A stretch of DNA of 13,895 nt, from NCBI GenBank assembly GCA_030148045.1, contig JASBUE010000291.1, forward strand, positions 1 through 13,895. The letters run 5' to 3'. The notes beneath the pieces were generated by a model. The model was given only the letters and a program-made list of their open reading frames with translations. It ran no database searches and was not told the origin of the DNA. The position numbers and the translations under genes are program-made. Positions 7,324 through 13,895 of the stretch are shown here, piece by piece. Within the stretch, counting starts at the first letter, position 1. Each line of letters starts with the position of its first letter. This DNA is from Candidatus Tenderia sp. GTDB taxonomy: Bacteria > Pseudomonadota > Gammaproteobacteria > Tenderiales > Tenderiaceae.

Positions 7324-7391
7324 ACCCGCCCAGCCGGATTATCCATATAGAATCATCGCCCGATTCGCCCCAAGCTTTATTCATGAAAGAT

Positions 7392-7420
7392 AACGGCAAA
7401 AACTTTCCTCAACGGCAAAA
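7392..7420 (-). repeat. Two direct repeats TTTTGCCGTT upstream of the ATPase gene
   Basis: On the minus strand TTTTGCCGTT occurs twice (7411-7420 and 7392-7401), with starts 19 bp apart, close to two helical turns, about 70-100 bp before the ATPase start codon. The spacing and position suit tandem activator sites, but no matching regulator is known to me. Confidence 0.35.
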
Positions 7421-7440
7421 CCAGGCAAGTTGTTGCATAT

Positions 7441-7459
7441 TTATAGAGTAGTTCTATAA
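7441..7459. promoter_or_regulatory. 19-bp inverted repeat TTATAGA-N5-TCTATAA, operator-like
   Basis: A perfect 7-bp dyad with a 5-bp spacer. An overlapping perfect dyad, TAGTTCT (7449-7455) and AGAACTA (7482-7488), uses its right half. The AT-rich dyad in a divergent intergenic region suggests a dimeric regulator site; the DNA alone does not identify the protein. Confidence 0.35.
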
Positions 7460-7544
7460 TTTGGGCTGGTATCATCATGAAAGAACTAAATTTTTAACAT
7501 CCGAATATGCGCTGGTTCGTCGTAAAGAGGGGAACGATTTGGGC

Positions 7545-7599
7545 GCAGTGCGGCGCCGATAGGCTGTCAATATGTTGACGATAGCCACGGCTTCACTGC
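7545..7599. promoter_or_regulatory. Nested dyad with FleQ-box-like core GTCAATATGTTGAC
   Basis: The core GTCAA-TATG-TTGAC (7566-7579) is a perfect 5-bp inverted repeat and agrees closely with the FleQ consensus reported for Pseudomonas (GTCaNTAAAtTGAC, from memory), differing at two central positions. Around the same centre lie GGCT (7562-7565)/AGCC (7583-7586) and GCAGTG (7545-7550)/CACTGC (7594-7599), forming a long imperfect dyad. It lies about 20 bp upstream of the cyclase -35. FleQ binding is inference. Confidence 0.35.
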
Positions 7600-7618
7600 C
7601 GGGGGAACATATAAAAGA

Positions 7619-7648
7619 TTGTTTTAATGTGTTTTTTAAATTTATAAT
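7619..7648 (+). promoter_or_regulatory. Sigma70-type promoter of the diguanylate cyclase gene
   Basis: TTGTTT (7619-7624), an 18-bp AT-rich spacer and a perfect TATAAT (7643-7648). Transcription would start near 7655, giving a leader of about 45 nt that ends in the strong site GGGAGG before the ATG. Confidence 0.55.
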
Positions 7649-7700
7649 CTGATCTGGCATGAATCTCGCATACTGACGAGGCAGCTGGGAGGTTTTAATC

Positions 7701-8645
7701 ATGAGCGCCGTTATTCAAAAACAAGAACACAAACAGCCCCACTATGATCGCCTCGGCAATCTGGCCCTGGCCATGGCGCTGCCTGAGCAGGACGACAACG
7801 AGGACGAGCTGCAAAAGGCGCTGCGTCTCTCCGGCATCCTTCAAACCACACTCGATATCAACAAGCTGATTGAGATCTTCGCCCACGAAATCATCAGGCT
7901 GGTGGATTATCAATCCCTCAGCTACACGTATAACGAACTGGATATCAACCATACCATCGGCAAGGCCGCCGCCCACTCCTGTACCTATCGTCTGGTGGTG
8001 TCGGGCGAATCCCTGGGCGAGTTGGTCATCAGCCGCCGTAAGAAATTCACCAAGGCCGAAACCACGCTGATCGAAACCCTGTTGTGCGGCCTGGTCTATC
8101 CCCTGCGTAACGCCCTGCTCTATAAAAAGGCGATCGAGGCGGCGCACAAGGACCCCCTCACTGGGGTCAACAACCGAGCCAGCATGGATGAGATCATCGA
8201 CAGGGAGGTCAATCTTTCCCTCCGCCACAACAACCAGCTCTCGCTGCTGGCAATGGACATCGATCGCTTCAAGAAGATCAACGACGGCTACGGCCATGCC
8301 GTGGGGGACTGCGTCATCAAGGCCGTGGCGGAAGCTGCCAAGGCCGCCATCCGCAGTTCCGACATGCTGTTCCGTTACGGCGGCGAGGAGTTTCTGATCC
8401 TGCTCAGCAATACCGATCGCGATGGCGCCCAGCTGCTGGCCGAACGCCTGCGCCAGAAGATCGAGGAGACCTGCATCATCTGCGACGGCGCCCATGTCTC
8501 GACCACCGTCAGCATCGGCATCACCTGCCTGCAGCAGGGCGACGAAACCCGTGAGAGCCTGTTCTCGCGCGCCGATGCCGCCCTCTATCAGGCCAAGAGC
8601 GCCGGCAGAAACTGCTGCCGCTTCTTTTCCGCCGAAGGAAAATAG
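7701..8645 (+). CDS. Diguanylate cyclase: N-terminal GAF-like sensor region plus GGDEF domain
   Basis: A 314-residue soluble protein predicted to make c-di-GMP from two GTP. No signal peptide or membrane helix is seen. Residues about 35-145 look like a GAF-type sensor region with a helical lead-in (LQKALRLSGILQTTLDI). The catalytic domain starts at DPLTGVNNR (151-159) and contains metal-binding D186 (MDIDRFKKIND), the active GGEEF signature (227-231) and an RxxD inhibitory site, RSSD at 218-221, exactly five residues before the signature. The enzyme should therefore be active and product-inhibited. GGGAGG sits 8 nt before the ATG. It is transcribed away from the MshE-like ATPase, suggesting a local supplier of the second messenger for that receptor. 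No EAL domain is present. The sensed signal is unknown. Confidence 0.92.
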   Translation: MSAVIQKQEHKQPHYDRLGNLALAMALPEQDDNEDELQKALRLSGILQTTLDINKLIEIFAHEIIRLVDYQSLSYTYNELDINHTIGKAAAHSCTYRLVVSGESLGELVISRRKKFTKAETTLIETLLCGLVYPLRNALLYKKAIEAAHKDPLTGVNNRASMDEIIDREVNLSLRHNNQLSLLAMDIDRFKKINDGYGHAVGDCVIKAVAEAAKAAIRSSDMLFRYGGEEFLILLSNTDRDGAQLLAERLRQKIEETCIICDGAHVSTTVSIGITCLQQGDETRESLFSRADAALYQAKSAGRNCCRFFSAEGK

Positions 8646-8832
8646 CCAACAACACTTCGCTCGTTCCAAGCGCTCGGTGCCCCCTCTCAGCCGCTGGCAC
8701 TATGACGGCATGATGGTCTATTTTGAGCATCAGTACGTCATTCATTCTATAGCCACAAACGACGAGCCAAAGTAAAATCCGGCCTTGCGAAGACCACCGC
8801 TTCGATCCGGTCCCGGCCGGATGGTTGCATTT
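8646..8832 (+). promoter_or_regulatory. Intergenic leader of aguA with two mutually exclusive hairpins
   Basis: Upstream of aguA, ATCCGGCC (8777-8784) pairs perfectly with GGCCGGAT (8815-8822), enclosing CGAAG/CTTCG (8788-8792/8800-8804). A second copy, ATCCGG (8805-8810), can instead pair with CCGGAT (8817-8822) around a 6-nt loop. The shared right arm includes the GGATGG that is the only ribosome-binding-like sequence before the ATG at 8833. A weak promoter candidate is TTGAGC (8723-8728) with TATAGC (8748-8753), 19 bp apart. No terminator for the cyclase gene is evident. Confidence 0.4.
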
Positions 8833-9882
8833 ATGAGCGAGGCAAACGTGACACGACTTCCCGCCGAATGGGCGCCGCAAAGCGGCATCATGCTGACCTG
8901 GCCCCACACCCACAGCGACTGGCAACCCTTCCTGGAGGATGTGGAGCCGGTCTTTACCGATATCGCCCACCATGCCTCGCTGCATGAAAAGGTATTGATT
9001 TCGTGCTGGGACGAGAACCACAAAAATCACATCAACACCCGGCTGAATGAACGCGGCGTCGATCCCGGACGTATGCGTTACTATATCGTGCCCTCCAACG
9101 ACAGCTGGGCGCGCGACCATGGACCGATCACGGTGCTGAAACAGGGCCGCCCGCTGTTGTTGGACTTCATCTTCAACGGCTGGGGCGCCAAGTACGACGC
9201 CAACCTCGACAACGCCATCACCCGTCACCTCTGCAGCCAGAATGCCTTCGGCGACACCCCTATCGAAACAGTCGACCTGGTGCTGGAAGGCGGCAGTATC
9301 GAAAGCGACGGCCAGGGCACCCTGCTGACCACCGCCCGCTGCCTGTTATCGCCGCAGCGCAATCCGACCTTGGACAAGATCGCCATCGAACAGCGGCTGA
9401 ACAAACTTTTGGGCGCCGAACGGGTCTTATGGCTGGACCATGGCCACCTGGCCGGTGACGACACCGACAGCCATATCGACACCCTGGCGCGGTTCTGCTC
9501 GGCCGACACCTTGTGCTATGTCAGTTGCGACGCCCCCGAGGACGAGCACTATCACCCACTACAGGCCATGGCGGAGGAACTGGCGGGCTTCCGCCAGGCC
9601 GATGGCAAACCCTACAGGCTGGTGGCCCTGCCCCTGCCGCAGGCCATCTACAACGAAGACGGCGTGCGGCTACCGGCCACCTACGCCAATTTTCTGATTA
9701 TCAACGACGCCGTGCTGGTGCCGACTTACCAGGATCAACATGATGCCCTCGCCCTGCAGCGCCTGGGCGAATGCTTCCCGCAGCGCCGGATCATCGGCAT
9801 CGACTGCAAGCCGCTGATCGAGCAGTACGGCAGCCTGCACTGCGTCACCATGCAGATTCCCGCGGGAGTGCCCCTATGGTGA
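8833..9882 (+). CDS. aguA: Agmatine deiminase
   Basis: A 349-residue cytosolic enzyme of the peptidylarginine deiminase superfamily that converts agmatine to N-carbamoylputrescine and ammonia. Family landmarks appear in order: RLPAEWAPQSGIMLTWPH (8-25), NDSWARDHGP (89-98, D95), FNGWGAKY (114-121), LEGGSIESDG (151-160), GDDTDSHIDTLARF (208-221, catalytic H214) and the nucleophilic cysteine C337 in GSLHCVTMQIP. All catalytic positions are present and the length is normal (about 340-370). I chose the ATG at 8833; an ATG at 8821 or TTG at 8785 would add 4 or 16 residues, the latter inside the leader hairpins. aguB follows with a 7-nt overlap, making the standard two-step route from agmatine to putrescine. 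No arginine decarboxylase is in the window. Confidence 0.94.
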   Translation: MSEANVTRLPAEWAPQSGIMLTWPHTHSDWQPFLEDVEPVFTDIAHHASLHEKVLISCWDENHKNHINTRLNERGVDPGRMRYYIVPSNDSWARDHGPITVLKQGRPLLLDFIFNGWGAKYDANLDNAITRHLCSQNAFGDTPIETVDLVLEGGSIESDGQGTLLTTARCLLSPQRNPTLDKIAIEQRLNKLLGAERVLWLDHGHLAGDDTDSHIDTLARFCSADTLCYVSCDAPEDEHYHPLQAMAEELAGFRQADGKPYRLVALPLPQAIYNEDGVRLPATYANFLIINDAVLVPTYQDQHDALALQRLGECFPQRRIIGIDCKPLIEQYGSLHCVTMQIPAGVPLW

Positions 9883-10787
9883 TCGATTCCAAGCCAAACC
9901 AACACCGCCTCAAGGTGGCGCTGATCCAGCGCAGCGTCAGCAATAACGATGTCAGCGCCAACCTGGCCGCCAACCTCAACGCCATCAGAACGGCCGCCGC
10001 CCAGGGCGCCGAACTGATCCTGTTGCAGGAGCTGCACAACAGCCTCTACTTCTGTCAGACCGAGGACACCGCACAGTTCGACCTGGCTGAGACCATCCCC
10101 GGCCCCAGCACCGAGCGGCTGGGCGCCGTGGCCAAGGAGTGCAACGCGGTCATCGTCGCCTCCCTGTTCGAAAAACGCGCCACCGGCCTCTATCACAACA
10201 CCGCCGTCGTGCTGGAGCGCGACGGCAACCTGGCCGGGAAATACCGCAAGATGCACATCCCCGACGATCCCGGCTTTTACGAGAAGTTCTACTTCACCCC
10301 CGGCGACCTGGGCTTCAACCCCATCGACACCTCGGTGGGGCGACTCGGCGTACTGGTGTGCTGGGATCAATGGTACCCGGAAGCGGCGCGCCTGATGGCC
10401 CTGGCCGGCGCCGAAATGCTGTTCTATCCAACCGCCATCGGCTGGGACCCGCGCGATGACCAAGCCGAGCAGCAGCGCCAGCGCGAGGCCTGGATGCTAA
10501 TCCAGCGCGCCCATGCCGTCGCCAACGGCATCCCGGTGCTGTCATGCAATCGAACCGGTCACGAGGCCGACCCCGGCAGCCAGAGCGAAGGCATCCGCTT
10601 CTGGGGCAGCAGTTTCGTCGCCGGTCCCCAGGGCGAAATCCTGGCCGAAGCCCCCATCGCCGAAGACGCTATATTGACGGCCGAGATCAATCTCGGCCGC
10701 AGCGAGGCGGTGCGGCGCCTCTGGCCCTATCTGCGTGACCGCCGCATCGACGACTATGCCGACCTGACGTTGCGCTATCGCGACTGA
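9876..10787 (+). CDS. aguB: N-carbamoylputrescine amidase
   Basis: A 303-residue nitrilase-superfamily amidase that hydrolyses N-carbamoylputrescine to putrescine, CO2 and ammonia, completing the pathway begun by AguA. The Glu-Lys-Cys triad is clear: E52 (LILLQELHNSLYF), K125 (GKYRKMHIPDDPGFYEKFYF, a stretch diagnostic of AguB among nitrilases) and C162 (LGVLVCWDQWYPEAAR). The C-terminal part has RFWGSSFVAGPQGE. The start at 9876 overlaps aguA by 7 nt and has GGGAG 7 nt upstream; GTG one codon later is an alternative. The same frame stays open back to 9771, but that part lies over aguA and is not nitrilase-like. It is almost certainly co-transcribed with aguA. Confidence 0.94.
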   Translation: MVIDSKPNQHRLKVALIQRSVSNNDVSANLAANLNAIRTAAAQGAELILLQELHNSLYFCQTEDTAQFDLAETIPGPSTERLGAVAKECNAVIVASLFEKRATGLYHNTAVVLERDGNLAGKYRKMHIPDDPGFYEKFYFTPGDLGFNPIDTSVGRLGVLVCWDQWYPEAARLMALAGAEMLFYPTAIGWDPRDDQAEQQRQREAWMLIQRAHAVANGIPVLSCNRTGHEADPGSQSEGIRFWGSSFVAGPQGEILAEAPIAEDAILTAEINLGRSEAVRRLWPYLRDRRIDDYADLTLRYRD

Positions 10788-10852
10788 AGCGCCCCCCGAT
10801 TTGTGGAATAATATCTTCCCCCAGATCGCAACAATAACGGACACCAACAAAG

Positions 10853-11971
10853 ATGATTGTCATACTCGAACCCGGCATAGACAAAACCGGCCCCGACTAC
10901 ACCGCCATCATGGCCTATCTCGCCAACCTGCCCGGCATCCAGGTACGTGTGCACGAGGAGAAAGGCACGCAACAGGTACTGACGGAACTCTACCTGGTCG
11001 GCGACACAAAGAGCCTCAAGACCGAAGACATCGGCGCCCTCACCGGTGTCGAGCGCGTGGTGCGCGTGTCGCAGGAATACCGCATCCTCGGCCGTCACAA
11101 GGATGACAATCGCTCCACCCATTTCGAATACAACGGCGTCACCTTCAGCCAGGACAACCTGCACATCTTCGCCGGCCTCTGCGCCGTGGACAATCCCAAG
11201 CATGTCGAGATGATGATGAAAACCCTGCAGGAGCACGGCCAGGTCACCACCCGCATGGGCGCTTACAAACCGCGCACCAGCCCCTACGCCTTCCAGGGTC
11301 ACGGCAAGGAGTGCCTGCCCTACGTCTTCGAACTGGCGGGCAAACACGGCATCAAAGTGATCGCCATGGAGGTCACCAGCGAACAGCACGTTAACGAAAT
11401 CAAAGACGCCCTGGAACAGACCGGCCGCCCCACCGGCGTCATGCTGCAGATCGGCACCCGCAACACCCAGAACTTCGAACTGCTCAAGGCTGTCGGTCGT
11501 CAGCAGGAAATGCCCGTACTGCTCAAGCGAGGCTTCGGCATCACCCTGGAAGAATCCCTCAACGCCGCCGAATACCTGGCCTCCGAGGGCAACCGCAAGG
11601 TCGTCTTCGGCCTGCGCGGCATGAAGACCAACATGGGCGACCCGCACCGCAACTTCGTCGACTTCGCCCACGTACCGGTGGTCAAACGCCTGACCCGCAT
11701 GCCGGTCTGTATTGACCCGTCGCACTCGGTGGGCAGCCGCGAGGCCGCACCCGACGGTATCATGGACGTCTTCCACGTCACCGCCCAAGGCATCATCGCC
11801 GGGGCCAACATGGTGCTGGTGGACTTCCATCCCGCGCCGGCCAAGGCGCTGGTGGATGGACCGCAGGCCCTGTTGTTGAGTGAGCTGCCGTACTTTCTGG
11901 AGGATTGTCGGATTGCACGGGAGGCGTATGAGGCACGGGTTAAGAATGTGCGGCGGATTCGGCCTGCCTGA
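10853..11971 (+). CDS. Divergent type Ibeta DAHP synthase (3-deoxy-7-phosphoheptulonate synthase family)
   Basis: A 372-residue protein with an N-terminal ferredoxin-like region (1-80, opening MIVILEPGID) and a TIM-barrel DAHP synthase domain, the layout of the Thermotoga enzyme, which condenses PEP with erythrose 4-phosphate at the start of the shikimate pathway. Retained features: C110, GAYKPRTSPYAFQG (136-149), IGTRNTQNFELL (200-211), PVLLKRG (221-227), DPSH with H291 (288-291) and D335. Departures from the usual pattern, judged from memory of the Thermotoga sequence: GPCSVE is GLCAVD, CERG is GLRG (252-255), and the metal-ligand glutamate in VEVHP is D324 in VDFHP. It may be a true DAHP synthase of a divergent branch or act on another aldose phosphate. 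It starts 65 nt after aguB with only a poor ribosome-binding site. Confidence 0.8.
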   Translation: MIVILEPGIDKTGPDYTAIMAYLANLPGIQVRVHEEKGTQQVLTELYLVGDTKSLKTEDIGALTGVERVVRVSQEYRILGRHKDDNRSTHFEYNGVTFSQDNLHIFAGLCAVDNPKHVEMMMKTLQEHGQVTTRMGAYKPRTSPYAFQGHGKECLPYVFELAGKHGIKVIAMEVTSEQHVNEIKDALEQTGRPTGVMLQIGTRNTQNFELLKAVGRQQEMPVLLKRGFGITLEESLNAAEYLASEGNRKVVFGLRGMKTNMGDPHRNFVDFAHVPVVKRLTRMPVCIDPSHSVGSREAAPDGIMDVFHVTAQGIIAGANMVLVDFHPAPAKALVDGPQALLLSELPYFLEDCRIAREAYEARVKNVRRIRPA

Positions 11972-12001
11972 TATTCATCTTACTCTATTCCCCCGAGCTA
12001 G

Positions 12002-12040
12002 CCCCTCTCCCGCAGGGCATAAAAGGGTTAGGGCGGGGAG
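12002..12040. repeat. Degenerate CCCTCTCCC-type intergenic repeat
   Basis: The stretch CCCCTCTCCCGCAGGGC, then AAGGGTTAGGGCGGGGAG, resembles the common bacterial intergenic repeat built on CCCTCTCCC and TAACCC. CTCCCGC (12007-12013) can pair with GCGGGGAG (12033-12040) with one bulge. Family membership is by eye only. Confidence 0.35.
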
Positions 12041-12056
12041 ATAAATGCTTTTCAAT

Positions 12057-12084
12057 AGCCTGCAATTTCTGCAGGCTTTTCTTT
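12057..12084 (+). terminator. Rho-independent terminator after the aguA-aguB-DAHP synthase genes
   Basis: Perfect 8-bp stem AGCCTGCA/TGCAGGCT (12057-12064/12070-12077), a 5-nt loop ATTTC and a T-rich tail TTTTCTTT. It lies 86 nt after the DAHP synthase stop. On the opposite strand the stem is followed by ATTGAAAAG, so it probably works only on the plus strand. Confidence 0.88.
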
Positions 12085-12112
12085 CTCGCGTGTACTGCGC
12101 GCAAACAATAAC

Positions 12113-12139
12113 GTTGGACTACACTCCGTTTAGCCCAAC

Positions 12140-12144
<5 letters not shown>
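12113..12144. repeat. Small palindromic repeat (GTAGGTTGGGC type) covering the stop codon of the P-type ATPase
   Basis: GTTGGACTA (12113-12121) pairs with TAGCCCAAC (12131-12139) with one mismatch around a 9-nt loop, flanked by CTACG. On the minus strand it reads CGTAGGTTGGGCTAAACGG and resembles the dispersed GTAGGTTGGG palindromes of many proteobacterial genomes. Its first bases, CGTAGG, supply the TAG stop of the ATPase. Confidence 0.5.

Positions 12145-13895
<1,751 letters not shown>

Larger units (their letters stand above)
7324..7700. promoter_or_regulatory. AT-rich divergent control region between the MshE-like ATPase and the diguanylate cyclase
   Basis: These 377 bases are clearly more AT-rich than the surrounding genes. 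They contain a direct repeat (7392-7420), a 19-bp inverted repeat (7441-7459), a 55-bp nested dyad with a FleQ-like core (7545-7599) and a sigma70-type promoter for the cyclase (7619-7648). A second inverted repeat, TAGTTCT/AGAACTA, spans 7449-7488 and overlaps the first. For the minus-strand ATPase the best promoter I can find is TTGGGG-18-TATATG, just upstream of the GTG; it is weak. No coding sequence is convincing here. Confidence 0.6.

Noticed and set aside
5779..7350. Long open frame (523 codons) on the plus strand opposite the MshE-like ATPase
   Set aside because: It is rich in His, Gln, Asp and Gly with no recognisable motif, and lies entirely over a gene whose Walker, Asp, His and tetracysteine motifs are intact on the other strand. 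It is a GC-driven antisense shadow.
7324..7700. c-di-GMP riboswitch (GEMM type) in the divergent region
   Set aside because: I looked for the conserved GGGCAAACC and GACGCAAAGCC segments and paired stems on both strands and did not find them; the AACGGCAAAA repeats only superficially resemble part of the motif.
7695..8669. Open frame of 324 codons on the minus strand opposite the diguanylate cyclase
   Set aside because: The plus strand encodes a complete GGDEF protein with promoter and ribosome-binding site; the antisense frame has no supporting signals.
8673..8700. GTGCC/GGCAC hairpin after the diguanylate cyclase as a terminator
   Set aside because: The stem is only 5 bp with a 14-nt loop and there is no T-run after it.
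8785..8832. Longer AguA from TTG at 8785
   Set aside because: The extra residues lie in the hairpin leader, the TTG has no ribosome-binding site, and the AguA family begins close to the ATG at 8833.
10775..11830. Open frame of 351 codons on the minus strand opposite the DAHP synthase
   Set aside because: No family motifs, and the opposite strand carries conserved TIM-barrel aldolase motifs across the same interval.

Overview
The window is compact, GC-rich bacterial DNA, most likely from a gammaproteobacterium. Gene content and style (Mrp/Mbh-type antiporter cluster, MshE-like ATPase, GGDEF protein, AguA/AguB pathway, type Ibeta DAHP synthase) would fit a Chromatiales/Ectothiorhodospiraceae-like lineage, but the sequence does not fix the taxon. 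It carries 14 protein genes, two of them cut by the window edges. I found no rRNA, tRNA, CRISPR array or insertion sequence.

Layout. (1) Positions 1-4496, minus strand: eight genes, each overlapping the next by 4-14 nt, encode the membrane subunits of a multisubunit cation/proton antiporter: MrpE, MrpF, MrpG, an MbhD-like MrpA fragment, an MbhE-MnhB fusion, MrpC and two MrpD-type proton channels. The second MrpD runs off the left edge. The order matches the membrane arm of archaeal Mbh rather than the usual mrpABCDEFG. (2) Positions 4497-4838: a non-coding gap with a likely extended -10 promoter for the antiporter operon and a hairpin terminator for the next gene. (3) Positions 4839-7323, minus strand: a b-type cytochrome, preceded by an MshE/PilB-like secretion or pilus ATPase with an N-terminal c-di-GMP-binding type domain. 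(4) Positions 7324-7700: an AT-rich divergent control region with several dyads, one resembling a FleQ box. (5) Positions 7701-8645, plus strand: a GGDEF diguanylate cyclase with intact active and inhibitory sites. (6) Positions 8833-11971, plus strand: aguA and aguB (agmatine to N-carbamoylputrescine to putrescine), then a divergent DAHP synthase, closed by a strong terminator. (7) Positions 12140-13895, minus strand: the C-terminal part of a Ca2+-type P-type ATPase whose stop codon lies in a small palindromic repeat.

How the genes fit together. The antiporter cluster and the P-type ATPase point to active cation and pH homeostasis. The ATPase and cyclase, transcribed away from a shared operator-like region, look like a c-di-GMP producer paired with a c-di-GMP receptor that powers a pilus or secretion machine encoded elsewhere. 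The agmatine pair makes putrescine. The DAHP synthase homologue next to it keeps most of its catalytic residues but departs from the family at several otherwise conserved positions. I see no wholly new system. The best leads are the c-di-GMP divergon with its nested dyad, the divergent DAHP synthase and the Mbh-ordered antiporter operon.
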